A stretch of DNA of 64,000 bases, from contig NZ_JAPWGL010000003.1 in NCBI RefSeq assembly GCF_027213645.1, positions 868,001 to 932,000 of the forward strand. Reading direction: 5' to 3'. The stretch is from Pedobacter rhodius. GTDB lineage: Bacteria > Bacteroidota > Bacteroidia > Sphingobacteriales > Sphingobacteriaceae. Under the pieces are notes generated by a model, which made no database searches, was not told the origin of the DNA, and was given only the letters and a program-made list of their open reading frames with translations. Positions 8,928 to 19,072 of the stretch are shown here, piece by piece. How positions within the stretch are numbered: position 1 is the first letter of the stretch; each line of letters opens with the position of its first letter. Position numbers and translations under genes: made by a program.

Positions 8928-9512
8928 ATGTACGCCTATATTGATGGTAAATTAACATTTAAAAACCCGGCATACGTTGTGGTTGAAGCCGGAGGTATAG
9001 GCTATCATATTAATATTTCCTTAAATACATATAGCAGTCTTGGCGATGCCGAAAGGTGCAAATTGTATACCTGGCTGCATGTTAAGGAAGATGCACATAC
9101 CTTATATGGCTTTGCTGATGAGGGCGAGCGCCGTTTATTTTTACACTTAATTTCTGTGTCGGGTATCGGGCCTAATACCGGGCGAATGATATTATCTTCT
9201 ATCACACCTGTAGAAATACAAACTGCAATTGTTAAAGCCGATTATCCTTTAATACAGCGGATTAAGGGACTGGGTTTAAAAACTGCACAACGATTGGTTT
9301 TAGAATTGCAGGATAAATTAAAAAAGGAAGGGGCAGACTCATTAATTTATATGCCTCAACACAATACCGTTAAAGATGAAGCGTTATCAGCATTAGTAAT
9401 GCTCGGTTTCGCCAAACAAACAGCCGAAAAAACTATCGATCAGATTTTAAAAGTAACAGAAGGAACGCTATCGGTAGAGCAGCTAATTAAACAAGCTTTG
9501 AAAAATTTATAG
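8928..9512 (+). CDS. ruvA: Holliday junction DNA helicase subunit RuvA
   Basis: 194 residues in the three-domain RuvA layout: N-terminal OB fold (M-Y-A-Y-I-D-G-K-L), tandem helix-hairpin-helix motifs (S-V-S-G-I-G-P-N-T-G and I-K-G-L-G-L-K-T-A-Q-R-L), and the C-terminal domain that contacts RuvB. RuvA binds the four-way junction and loads RuvB for branch migration. Followed by sprA after 12 nt, so they are probably cotranscribed. ruvB and ruvC are not here. Confidence 0.96.
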   Translation: MYAYIDGKLTFKNPAYVVVEAGGIGYHINISLNTYSSLGDAERCKLYTWLHVKEDAHTLYGFADEGERRLFLHLISVSGIGPNTGRMILSSITPVEIQTAIVKADYPLIQRIKGLGLKTAQRLVLELQDKLKKEGADSLIYMPQHNTVKDEALSALVMLGFAKQTAEKTIDQILKVTEGTLSVEQLIKQALKNL

Positions 9513-9524
9513 ATCTAACCGCCT

Positions 9525-12500
9525 TTGAAGAGAATATCTACCCTACTGATTCTCATCTTAATTTTATTTGCTGCTAAAAACGCCTCATCACAGGTGGTTA
9601 CAGGCAAAGCAGATACTGCTGTGTCTAAAAATAACTTCAGCCTGCGCGAAAAACAACTTCTTGGATTAAGCCCGACCACCAACCCCTTTTACCCACTACC
9701 AAATGGTATAAAAAGAGTTGTAGAATATGACGCAAAAAATAAGCGTTATATTGTAAAAGATCTTATTGGCGATAAATATGTAACCAATACCCAATATTTA
9801 ACGGTTGAAGAATATCAACGCCTGGTCAACAGCGAAATTAAAAGAGGCAATTGGCGCAGCATTTCCAATGCCGAAGTAAGCGATTTTCGTAACACCGGAA
9901 TTATTCCGCAGATACAGATAAACAGTAAGGCTTTCGAAAAATTATTTGGTGGTACAACCATTGACATTCAACCGCGTGGTGAAGCCGAACTAACTTTTTT
10001 AGGGCGTGTTAATAAAAATGAAAATCCTCTTTTTAATGAAAGGCAAAGGGTTCAAACCAATTTTGACTTTAACCAGCGGATTCAGATGGATTTGGTGGGT
10101 AACATCGGTACGAAGTTAAAAATAAAGACTAACTATAATACGGAAGCCCAATTCGATTTCGAAAATCAGATTAAGTTGGATTATACCGGCGGACCAGATG
10201 ACATCATAAAAAAAATAGAAGCCGGTAACGTAAGTCTGCCACTTAATACAAGTCTGATTACGGGAACACAAGCCCTCTTTGGCTTAAAAACACAATTGCA
10301 ATTCGGAAAACTGAACGTAACCAGTGTTTATACGCAGCAGAAATCTCAATCGCGGGAAATAAAAATTACAAATGGCGCTCAATCAAACGAGTTTCGTTTA
10401 AGTGCCGATAATTATGAAGCAAACCGGCATTATTTTTTATCGCAGTATTTTCGCAATAACTATAACAAAAACCTGGCGAATGCACCGGTTATCACCTCAC
10501 CAATTCAAATTACAAAAATTGAAGTCTGGATAACCAATAAATCAGGCAGCACAGTCGATTCGAGAGATGTACTTGGGTTTCTCGATTTAGGAGAGAATGT
10601 ACCCTACAATACTGCTCAAATTACCGGTGGTGGCTCAGCCTTACCGGCCGGAACAACTGCTACAGGCTTTCCGCAACAGTCGAATAATTTATTACAGAAT
10701 TTACCTCCCGGTGGGAGATTTACAAATTCTAACGATATCATTTCTTATTTTCAGGCAAACGGCGCTACGGATAACTTTGCCAAACTTACTTATGCCAGAA
10801 AATTAACTGAAAGGGAATTTACATTTCAACCGCAGCTGGGTTATGTCTCTTTAAATAATGCATTAAATTCTGATGAGGTTTTAGCCGTTGCTTATCGATA
10901 TACGTACAATGGCGTAGAATATCAGGTTGGTGAATTTTCTACAGATGTAACTTTCGATGCTGCAAATCCAAAGGTTTTGTATGCAAAGTTATTGAAGAAC
11001 GAAACCACAAAGATCAATCTGCCAACCTGGGATTTGATGATGAAAAACATTTACTCCATCGGTGGTTATCAGATCAGCAGCCAGAACTTCAGGTTAGATA
11101 TTTACAGAATCGACAATGAAACCGGTGTAGAGAACCCGGTAATGACCGAAGGTCAGAATACCGCGAATAAACAATGGATAAACCTGGTCGAATTCGACAG
11201 GTTAAATCAACAGAATGAAAGAAAATCGGATGGCGTTTTTGACTTTGTTCCGGCAAATAATGCCTTTGGTTCAGCTACAAATGCCTACACGGCAAATAGT
11301 TCGAGTACCTTTGGTTCTAATCTTTCAGGTGCTGGGCTAGCATCTTTAATCACCAATACCAATACAGGTTATATCACAATCGATCCCGCAAACGGGCGTA
11401 TTATTTTTCCGATTATCGAGCCTTTTGGTAAAGATTTAGCGAATAAGTTTTTACCGTCTGAACAGACGTTGATTGATAAATATACGTTCACGGCCTTATA
11501 CGATTCAACTCAAAACATTGCCAAACAATTATTTCAAAATAAAAACAGGTACATCATTAAAGGGAACTATCAATCGGATGTATCATCAGAATTCAGCTTA
11601 AATGCCATTAATGTACCTGAAGGATCGGTTAAGGTTTTTGCCGGTACGATGCCTTTAACCGAAGGAGTGGATTTTACAGTAGATTATCAGGGCGGACGAG
11701 TTAGCATTATTAACCAGGCACTTTTAACTTCCGGCCAGCCAATTAGGATTACGACTGAAAATAACGAACTTTTTGGCTTACAGCAACGCTCGCTATTTGG
11801 AACGAGGTTAGATTATCGTGTAAACAACAAACTGAATCTCGGTGGTACAATCATGAACCTTACGGAGAAGCCTTTAACTCAAAAAGTAAATCTAGGTGAA
11901 GAACCAATTTCAAATACCATCTGGGGTGCCGATATAAATTATAGTTCTCCATCCAGATTTTTAACAAAACTGGTTGATAAAATTCCACTCATTTCTACTA
12001 AAGTTCCATCGAGTGTTACCTTTTATGGCGAATTTGCACAATTAATCCCTGGCCATCCGAGCGCGTTAAATTTTGCGGGAAGTAAAAACGGTGTCAGCTA
12101 TCTTGATGATTTTGAAGCCTCCAGGTCAGTTATTGATTTAAAAAGCGCTATTTCGTGGCAATTATCCGGTACGCCCCAGTTATTTTCAGAGTCGCAGTTA
12201 ATTAATGATTTGGCTTACGGATATAATCGCGCAAGAGTGGCATTTTATAATATCGATCCGACTTTTTACAATTCTTCAGCAACAACGACACCGGCTAATA
12301 TTCGGAACAATCGAAATGAACTTTCTAACCACTATGTAAGAGAGGTTATTGAACAAGAGGTTTTTCCTTTTAAACAAACCGCAACCGGCCAGGCTTTAAA
12401 TATTACAACACTTGATGTTGCCTATTATCCAACCGTTCGGGGGCCATATAATTTCAGAACAACTGGTTTTAACAGAGATGGTACCTTGTTAAATCCGCGA

Positions 12501-15500
12501 AATAATTGGGCCGGCTTTCAGCGCAAAATAGAAACGAACGATTTTGAGGCATTAAATATCGGCTTTATCGAATTTTGGGTGATGGACCCATTTATTTATA
12601 AGCCAAATTCTGCCGGTGGCGATCTCTATTTTAACCTTGGAAACATTTCCGAAGATATTTTGAAAGACGGGAGAAAATCTTTAGAAAACGGACTTCCGGC
12701 AAACGATGACCCAACAAAATACGATGAAACAGCCTGGGGGCGTGTGCCAAAATTGCAGCCTGTTGTTCAGGCTTTTGATAATAGTCCGGATGCCCGTAAA
12801 GCGCAGGATGTTGGTTTAGACGGACTATCTAATGAAAATGAAAGGGCGAAGTTTGCCGCTGCCATCAACACCATTAAAAGCCAGTTAAGTTCTGCTGCCG
12901 CTACTTTAATAGATGCCGATCCGTCGTCAGATGATTATACTTATTTCAGAGGCCCTGCACTTGACCAAATTAATGCAGGGATTTTAAAACGGTACGAAAA
13001 ATATAACGGCCCGGAAGGAAATTCCAAAACTGCTCAACAATCCCAGGATGCATTAGGAATCGAGAATTCTGCTTCAACCTCCTTACCTGATGGCGAAGAT
13101 ATTAATCGCGATAATAATATGACGCAAAGCGATGAATATTTCCAGTACAAATTTTCGATGCGCCCGGCAGACCTGGTTGTTGGACAAAATTTTATTACGG
13201 ATAAGGTAACATCGCAGGTTAAATTGGCTAATGGAAATACGCAGGCCGTTTCGTGGTATCAGGTAAGAATTCCAATTGGCGACTATCAGCAAAAAGTTGG
13301 GGGCATTCAGGATTTTAAATCCATCCGTTTCTTCAGAATGTTTATGACAAATTTTGCGGATACGGCAGTAATGCGATTTGCAAAACTGCAACTGATAAGA
13401 GGCGAGTGGAGAGAATTTAATGCTAATAATGCCTCAGATCAGGTTATTGTCGATCCTTCTTTGCCGTTGCTAACCCCGGATAATTCGACAATAGAGGTAT
13501 CAACCGTAAATATTGAAGAAAATGGAAAGCGTTCACCGATTCCTTATGTTACCCCACCGGGTATTATTCGTGAAAGAGATTATAGTAATTACAGGGGAGA
13601 TACACGCTTAAATGAGCAATCTCTTTCAGTAACTGTAAAAACCCTGAGAGACGGTTATGGAAGAGCCGCATTTAAAACGTCGTATAGCGATTTCCGATCT
13701 TACAAACATTTAGAAATGTTTGTCCATGCAGAAGCCGTTAATAATCAAATTTTGAACGATGGAGATGTTGCGGCATTTCTGAGAATCGGTACAGACAACC
13801 AGGATAATTATTATGAATATGTGATGCCGCTTAAGGTAACCTCACCCGGTACCACAGATCCTGATGCCATTTGGCCTGAAGCAAACCGGATGGATATCGA
13901 CCTGCTTTTATTTCAGAATGCTAAACTTGCCCGTAATTCGGCTAAACTGGCAAACGGTCAGCCATGGCCTATAAATATTCCCTTTACCTATTCAGATGGT
14001 GTAAGAACAATTGTTGTTAAAGGACAACCGGATATGAGTAAAGTGAGGGTTTATATGCTTGGTGTTAAAAACCCACTGAGAAGCCAGGTAAATCCGGAGG
14101 GAGATGATGGACTCGACAAAAACGTATTGGTTTGGTTTAACGAACTGAGGTTAACTGAATTTGATGAAAGTGGGGGCTGGGCAGCTACCGGAAGATTAAA
14201 CCTGAAGCTTGCAGATTTTGCAGATGTAAATATCTCAGGAAGCAAATCTACCATTGGTTTTGGTTCCATCGATTCGAAAGTAAGCGAACGCAACCGTTCG
14301 GATAATACGCTTTTGGATGTTTCTTCTTCAGTTGAACTGGGAAAATTCCTTCCTCAGAAATCAGGCGTGAAAATACCGATGTATGTAAATTATTCTAAAC
14401 AGGTAGCAACGCCGCAATATAATCCGAAAACGCCTGATATAGAACTTAAAAACGCTTTAAAACAAGCTACAAAAGAACAAAAAGATTCCATTTTAAATTT
14501 TGCACAAGATTATACGGTTAGAAGGGGGATTAACTTTACCAATGTTCGTAAAGAACGTACAAATAGCAGTAAGCCGGTGAGGCTCTGGGATATTGAGAAT
14601 TTCTCTGCGAGTTATGCCTATACCCAGTATAACCATCGCGATTTTATCAACCAAAGTAGTATTCAGAATAACTACAGAGGTTCGCTGCAATACAGCTATT
14701 CTAAAGAAGCAAAGAGTTATGCGCCTTTTGAAAAAATTATAAAATCAAATATGCTGGCCATTCTGAGGGATTTTAACTTCAGTATTTTACCCAGCGCAAT
14801 TAATTTCAGGATTGACGTAGATCGTATTTACTCAGAAAATACCTTGAGGAATAACGATCCGAATAATTCCATTCCACTGCTGCAGAGTGGCTACGCAACC
14901 ACGTTCAATAAGAATTTTAGGATGAGCCGGGTTTATGGAATTGCCTGGAATTTAACCAAATCGCTGCAATTGGATTTTAATGCGACTAATTATTCGATTA
15001 TTGATGAGCCGGATGGAAGAATTGAAGGCTTAAAACGCGATACCGTTTGGGAAAATTTAAAACGTTTAGGGCGCACGACCGATTATAACCACAATTTGAA
15101 TGTAACCTATGCCGTACCGATTAATAAAATTCCTGGTTTAAACTGGATTACTTTATTAACTAAATATGGAACAAACTTTAACTGGCAAACGGAACCATTA
15201 TCTACGCTGGTAGATCCAACAATCAACCTGGGTAATACGATTCAAAACAGCAGAAATATTCAAGTCAATCCAACACTAAATTTAACTACGCTTTATAATA
15301 AATTTGGCTTTATAAGAAATGCCTCGAATAATCAGGAAGGGGGGAAAGCTAAGAATTTCTTCATCAATCTGGTAACCAGTTTAAAAAATGTCAACATAAA
15401 TTATGTACAAACAAAAGGTATATTTTTACCCGGCTATCTGCCAAAAACCAAATATTTTGGTATTGATAATGTTAGCGGCGCTCCGGGATTAGGTTTTGTT

Positions 15501-16703
15501 TTTGGTAGCCAGCGCGATATTCGTGATATGGCTCTAAATAATGGCTGGTTAACGACTGACACTTTACAATCGCAAATGTATGTAAATACCCTGCGTGAAG
15601 ATTTTCAGTTAACCGGACAATTAGAACCGATTAAAGATTTACGAATCACTTTACGGGCAAACCGGGCACAAACCAGGAACTTCTCCACCAATTTCAGGTA
15701 TGTGGCCAGTGTTTCTTCTTTCGAAAATTTAAGTGCTATAACAACGGGCGATTACAGTATTTCTTACATTACACTGGGTACAGCATTTAAAGAAAGTAAT
15801 GCAAATACGGTCTCTACCTTATACAACACATTTATGTCTAATAGATTAATCATCTCTCAAAGGTTAGGTGCAAGAAATCCTAATTCAGCGGGTTTGACTA
15901 ACGGATATGCCGATGGTTATGGTAAAGAAAGTCAGGATGTAATTATTTCTGCTTTCCTTGCCGCTTATTCGGGTAAAGATGCCGGAAGTTCATCAATGAA
16001 TTCTTTTCCGAGAATTCCTTTGCCAAACTGGAGCTTAACTTATAGCGGCCTAACAAGTATTCCTTTTATTGCCGATAGATTCTCTTCTGTTGATATTAAA
16101 CATGGTTATCGTTCCGCTTATAATATAAACGGATTCAATTCACTGCTTCGTTATCAGGAAAATAATGGGTTTTCCAGTGCCAGAGATGCTAATAATAACT
16201 TTCTGCCTCAATATCAATTTGCTCAAGTTACCGTCTCCGAATATTTTTCGCCTTTGGTTGGGATAGATACAAGATTAAAAAATAACCTGACGGCTACCTT
16301 TGAATTAAACCGTTCGCGTTTATTGGGCTTGAGTTTATCGAACAGTCAGCTGGCGCAGTTATCAGAGAACAATGTCGTTTTGGGTTTTGGTTATCGTACA
16401 AATAAATTCCGCTTTCCTTTTGGCTTATTTAAAAGCTTAAAGATGGATAACAATATGGATTTTAAAATGGACGTAGCTATACGGGATAATAAAACCGTTA
16501 TCTACAGAGCTGATGTAGCAGAAGCCGAAGTTTCATCAGGTGCAAAAAATATAACTTTAAGGCCAAGTGTTGATTATGTGCTGAACCAGAAGTTCAATAT
16601 CAAATTGTTTTACGATTCTAACATAACTAAACCCTATACATCGCAAACCTTTAATACTTCGTTCAGCAATTTTGGATTTAGTTTAAGGTTTACCCTTAAT
16701 TAA
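9525..16703 (+). CDS. sprA: SprA, type IX secretion system outer-membrane translocon
   Basis: 2392 residues, the size of the giant SprA/Sov barrel. A signal peptide ends at A-S-S-Q. Recognisable SprA features include the early P-L-P-N-G-I-K-R-V segment, the N-F-A-G-S-K-N-G-V-S-Y-L-D-D-F-E-A-S-R motif around residues 846-864, and a C-terminal aromatic-ended beta strand (F-S-L-R-F-T-L-N). SprA forms the 36-strand pore that carries type IX substrates across the outer membrane; in gliding species it is needed for motility. The start is TTG at 9525. The ruvA-sprA pairing is a conserved Bacteroidota neighbourhood, but gcvH, often next, is here displaced by about 3.3 kb of unrelated DNA. Confidence 0.95.
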   Translation: MKRISTLLILILILFAAKNASSQVVTGKADTAVSKNNFSLREKQLLGLSPTTNPFYPLPNGIKRVVEYDAKNKRYIVKDLIGDKYVTNTQYLTVEEYQRLVNSEIKRGNWRSISNAEVSDFRNTGIIPQIQINSKAFEKLFGGTTIDIQPRGEAELTFLGRVNKNENPLFNERQRVQTNFDFNQRIQMDLVGNIGTKLKIKTNYNTEAQFDFENQIKLDYTGGPDDIIKKIEAGNVSLPLNTSLITGTQALFGLKTQLQFGKLNVTSVYTQQKSQSREIKITNGAQSNEFRLSADNYEANRHYFLSQYFRNNYNKNLANAPVITSPIQITKIEVWITNKSGSTVDSRDVLGFLDLGENVPYNTAQITGGGSALPAGTTATGFPQQSNNLLQNLPPGGRFTNSNDIISYFQANGATDNFAKLTYARKLTEREFTFQPQLGYVSLNNALNSDEVLAVAYRYTYNGVEYQVGEFSTDVTFDAANPKVLYAKLLKNETTKINLPTWDLMMKNIYSIGGYQISSQNFRLDIYRIDNETGVENPVMTEGQNTANKQWINLVEFDRLNQQNERKSDGVFDFVPANNAFGSATNAYTANSSSTFGSNLSGAGLASLITNTNTGYITIDPANGRIIFPIIEPFGKDLANKFLPSEQTLIDKYTFTALYDSTQNIAKQLFQNKNRYIIKGNYQSDVSSEFSLNAINVPEGSVKVFAGTMPLTEGVDFTVDYQGGRVSIINQALLTSGQPIRITTENNELFGLQQRSLFGTRLDYRVNNKLNLGGTIMNLTEKPLTQKVNLGEEPISNTIWGADINYSSPSRFLTKLVDKIPLISTKVPSSVTFYGEFAQLIPGHPSALNFAGSKNGVSYLDDFEASRSVIDLKSAISWQLSGTPQLFSESQLINDLAYGYNRARVAFYNIDPTFYNSSATTTPANIRNNRNELSNHYVREVIEQEVFPFKQTATGQALNITTLDVAYYPTVRGPYNFRTTGFNRDGTLLNPRNNWAGFQRKIETNDFEALNIGFIEFWVMDPFIYKPNSAGGDLYFNLGNISEDILKDGRKSLENGLPANDDPTKYDETAWGRVPKLQPVVQAFDNSPDARKAQDVGLDGLSNENERAKFAAAINTIKSQLSSAAATLIDADPSSDDYTYFRGPALDQINAGILKRYEKYNGPEGNSKTAQQSQDALGIENSASTSLPDGEDINRDNNMTQSDEYFQYKFSMRPADLVVGQNFITDKVTSQVKLANGNTQAVSWYQVRIPIGDYQQKVGGIQDFKSIRFFRMFMTNFADTAVMRFAKLQLIRGEWREFNANNASDQVIVDPSLPLLTPDNSTIEVSTVNIEENGKRSPIPYVTPPGIIRERDYSNYRGDTRLNEQSLSVTVKTLRDGYGRAAFKTSYSDFRSYKHLEMFVHAEAVNNQILNDGDVAAFLRIGTDNQDNYYEYVMPLKVTSPGTTDPDAIWPEANRMDIDLLLFQNAKLARNSAKLANGQPWPINIPFTYSDGVRTIVVKGQPDMSKVRVYMLGVKNPLRSQVNPEGDDGLDKNVLVWFNELRLTEFDESGGWAATGRLNLKLADFADVNISGSKSTIGFGSIDSKVSERNRSDNTLLDVSSSVELGKFLPQKSGVKIPMYVNYSKQVATPQYNPKTPDIELKNALKQATKEQKDSILNFAQDYTVRRGINFTNVRKERTNSSKPVRLWDIENFSASYAYTQYNHRDFINQSSIQNNYRGSLQYSYSKEAKSYAPFEKIIKSNMLAILRDFNFSILPSAINFRIDVDRIYSENTLRNNDPNNSIPLLQSGYATTFNKNFRMSRVYGIAWNLTKSLQLDFNATNYSIIDEPDGRIEGLKRDTVWENLKRLGRTTDYNHNLNVTYAVPINKIPGLNWITLLTKYGTNFNWQTEPLSTLVDPTINLGNTIQNSRNIQVNPTLNLTTLYNKFGFIRNASNNQEGGKAKNFFINLVTSLKNVNINYVQTKGIFLPGYLPKTKYFGIDNVSGAPGLGFVFGSQRDIRDMALNNGWLTTDTLQSQMYVNTLREDFQLTGQLEPIKDLRITLRANRAQTRNFSTNFRYVASVSSFENLSAITTGDYSISYITLGTAFKESNANTVSTLYNTFMSNRLIISQRLGARNPNSAGLTNGYADGYGKESQDVIISAFLAAYSGKDAGSSSMNSFPRIPLPNWSLTYSGLTSIPFIADRFSSVDIKHGYRSAYNINGFNSLLRYQENNGFSSARDANNNFLPQYQFAQVTVSEYFSPLVGIDTRLKNNLTATFELNRSRLLGLSLSNSQLAQLSENNVVLGFGYRTNKFRFPFGLFKSLKMDNNMDFKMDVAIRDNKTVIYRADVAEAEVSSGAKNITLRPSVDYVLNQKFNIKLFYDSNITKPYTSQTFNTSFSNFGFSLRFTLN

Positions 16704-17035
16704 ATAATCCTTTAGGTTAGAAGAACGCTGATTTATAAACGGTATAAATTTATTTATCAACGTTTAAGTTAACTCGTCATGTCGACCGCAGTGGAGAAAT
16801 CTTTGGAATTACATTTCCGGTTAAGATTTTCCCTGCTTGCCACAGGCAGGCATTACGCTGCACTTCATCCGTTAGCAATCGAAAAGAAGTTTCTTAATTA
16901 ACGTCATTTCTATTGATTTTATAAGATAAAATTCTATCAGACTGACATATAAAGGGATTAGATAGCTTTAAACAGGTTCTTAATTTTTGTATTATATTTT
17001 ACAGAACCTTTTACTTTGGCTAATGTTATACTGGT
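16704..17035. other. Intergenic region after sprA
   Basis: No gene seen. It contains half of a dispersed repeat (16775-16805) and a GCCACAGGCAGGC stretch common to the same repeat families. The last 100 nt are AT-rich leader DNA for the next small gene. Confidence 0.6.
16775..16805. repeat. Dispersed repeat, half copy
   Basis: Begins CGTCATGTCGACCGCAGTGG and continues to AAATCTTT. Apart from one base this equals the reverse complement of 37893-37925, so it is a solo arm of the element found between mscS and tex. Confidence 0.65.
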
Positions 17036-17299
17036 ATGAGAGAATATATTTACATCCCGTTTAATAAAGTAAATAAAGATTATTTAAAAGAAATACAGAC
17101 CCTGTCTACGATTCAGTTTAAAGTCGACACTATATTTGATATGGATAAAAAATCGTTGCGTATCGAAGCTGAAAACCAAAGCCTGGTGTCTGTTTTCGTT
17201 AATCCGGTATATGCCATTATAGAAATGGTTACAGAATCAGCCCTGGCCAAAGAAATTTATGATTTGATTACTTCGCAAACCAAAAAAATCTGTAATTAA
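17036..17299 (+). CDS. Small orphan protein, 87 aa
   Basis: Not recognised. Soluble, mixed alpha/beta composition, no signal peptide, no membrane helix, one Cys near the C-terminus (K-K-I-C-N). Starts with ATG. The stop is 11 nt before the next small gene, so they likely form a bicistronic unit. The location in an AT-rich insertion between sprA and gcvH suggests acquired accessory genes. Confidence 0.6.
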   Translation: MREYIYIPFNKVNKDYLKEIQTLSTIQFKVDTIFDMDKKSLRIEAENQSLVSVFVNPVYAIIEMVTESALAKEIYDLITSQTKKICN

Positions 17300-17310
17300 T
17301 TAAGTTTATT

Positions 17311-17547
17311 ATGATAGAAAAAAAAGAACATCTTTCTGATAATCTTAAAGATTATGTAGACTATTCAATGGAGTTAATGAATGCTTTAGACGGCGCCCCA
17401 CATCATAATCCGGAAGAAACTAAAAAGGTAAATGACAAAATAGAAAATTTAAAGGCATATTTACAAAATCTTCAGTTGTCTTATAATGAAACATCGCCGT
17501 TTGGAAATTCATTGGGTAATGAGGGTTTGAGTGATATTTTATTATAA
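17311..17547 (+). CDS. Small orphan protein, 78 aa
   Basis: Not recognised. Acidic, helix-rich, with two predicted amphipathic segments (about 5-30 and 38-62) and a Gly/Asn/Ser-rich tail. No signal peptide. Follows the 87-aa gene by 11 nt; the two could be a small partner pair, but nothing in the sequence identifies a toxin, antitoxin or immunity family. Confidence 0.6.
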   Translation: MIEKKEHLSDNLKDYVDYSMELMNALDGAPHHNPEETKKVNDKIENLKAYLQNLQLSYNETSPFGNSLGNEGLSDILL

Positions 17548-17562
17548 TGCAATCGTTATACA

Positions 17563-17594
17563 ATAATAATATGGTTATTGTTCCATATTATTCT
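17563..17594 (+). terminator. AT-rich hairpin after the small gene pair
   Basis: AATAATATGG and CCATATTATT form a 10-bp stem around an 8-nt loop, 16 nt after the stop. It lacks a strong T-run, so termination is only probable. Confidence 0.4.
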
Positions 17595-18601
17595 AACTAG
17601 AAATTAATATTTAAGGATTAATAATCTGTTTGTAAATAAATTAATTTCTAACAGAAGGAAATTTACACTTACATCTTTAGTATTTCTTATTTTTTCCAAT
17701 TTTAATTAATATTTTACTTTTATGGAAATAGTGACCGGTTTGATCTGATCAATTTACAATATGAGGGGTTGATTAGTCTGCGGGATCCTTAAATTCTCAA
17801 ATGCAAGCATTTACCAAAGTAAAATTTGATGGTAGCTATTTATATAGATGCCATTTACAGGATATTTTCTTTTCTATTAATTTGTTTACACCAGATGGAG
17901 TAAAGAGGTTTCAAGATTGAGCTGAAATCAAAAAGAAGGGTGGAGGCAAAATACTCTACCACAGTATTATGATGGTTAAATGAAGATATATTTAATTCGC
18001 TATTGCCTACATGAGCTAAACAAGCCCTCTTACCTTTCGGTTAAGATAGATATATCACAAAGCAGTAAGGCAATGCAAATTTCGTGAAATTTAGAGCCGA
18101 AAACCAAAGTAGAGGCTTTGCGAAGACATTTTTATGTTTAGCTATTTAAGTATGATAAAACTGATATTTCCGGTTCTTGCATTCTATTATCAAAAAAGGT
18201 CATTTAAGCCTAGAAGGACTAAATCCATAAGGACTTGAATTAAAAGCTATGTTGTTGTTAATCTGGCGTCTCGCTGACCGACATCATCGATAGAGAGGAG
18301 GTTTACATCATTGTGAATTATAATAGGTATAATCATATCCAAATTGTAGTGTAGAAAATAGTTGTTAGTTTAACTAACAGAATATTGTAGATCTTTCAAA
18401 GCCCTTGTTAAAAGAATAGGTGCCAATAAAAATAATTTTCAGTTAGTTCAATGAATAAAGCTTCTAAATGATGGGAGCAAATGCGTTAAGAAAGGTAGGT
18501 ATCAGATAATTATCCCTAAAAGGTGATTTATAAATTCTAAATAAATTTTATTGTATTAATAATTAAATATGTTTATTATTACTAAAACAAATTTTAATTC
18601 A
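17595..18601. other. 1-kb AT-rich region without a supported gene
   Basis: Stops occur densely in all frames. The longest plus-strand reading is a 39-codon frame at 17801-17920, and short stretches further on look protein-like but are broken by stops, for example around 18285-18350 (R-E-E-V-Y-I-I-V-N-Y-N-R-Y-N-H). This resembles eroded coding DNA, possibly of a mobile gene, but no family can be named. Confidence 0.4.
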
Positions 18602-19030
18602 ATGAAAAAAATAATTTTAATGCTCGTTGTAATTCTGGCAATTGGAGCAACAAGCCTCAAAGCTCAAGACAGAACCTGGGAAAATGGTGTTGAACTCGGA
18701 TTCAATGATGCAAAAGTACAAACCGCTAACACAGGTCATTGGACTACTGTAGTTACAAACATGCAGGTAATATACCGTGCTGGTACCGATGATAATGGAA
18801 TTCCCTGGAGTGCGACATGGAATGTATTCTATGCAGGCAATGCATGGGCATGGAATCCAGGAGGACAGAATTGGGCAAATGAATATATAAATAATATTTA
18901 TATTCCCGGATGTCAAGCAGCTATTGCATCAGGATTAGATGTTGACTATAATGAAGGGAAAATTGCTGGAGCAACCGCCCTATATTATAGGCTTTACAGC
19001 CTGGGGGGCGGAGCGATTCCTGAACAATAG
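18602..19030 (+). CDS. Small secreted orphan protein, 142 aa
   Basis: The ATG at 18602 gives a clear signal peptide (K-K-I-I-L-M-L-V-V-I-L-A-I-G-A, cleavage after K-A-Q); an ATG 33 nt upstream would add a hydrophilic stretch and is disfavoured. The mature part of about 120 residues is rich in Trp, Asn, Gly and Tyr (W-A-W-N-P-G-G-Q-N-W-A-N), and has one Cys. Probably exported to the periplasm or beyond; no known domain recognised, and no C-terminal type IX sorting domain. A terminator follows at once, so it is a monocistronic unit. Confidence 0.65.
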   Translation: MKKIILMLVVILAIGATSLKAQDRTWENGVELGFNDAKVQTANTGHWTTVVTNMQVIYRAGTDDNGIPWSATWNVFYAGNAWAWNPGGQNWANEYINNIYIPGCQAAIASGLDVDYNEGKIAGATALYYRLYSLGGGAIPEQ

Positions 19031-19046
19031 AACTAAATGGCATCGA

Positions 19047-19072
19047 ACTACCCCTAAAAGGGTAGTTTTGCT
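19047..19072 (+). terminator. Hairpin after the secreted orphan gene
   Basis: AACTACCC and GGGTAGTT pair perfectly around CTAAAA, followed by TT, 17 nt after the stop codon. Confidence 0.6.

Noticed and set aside
17801..17920. 39-codon frame after the small gene pair
   Set aside because: Short, no signal or motif, surrounded by stops; treated as part of an unexplained AT-rich spacer.
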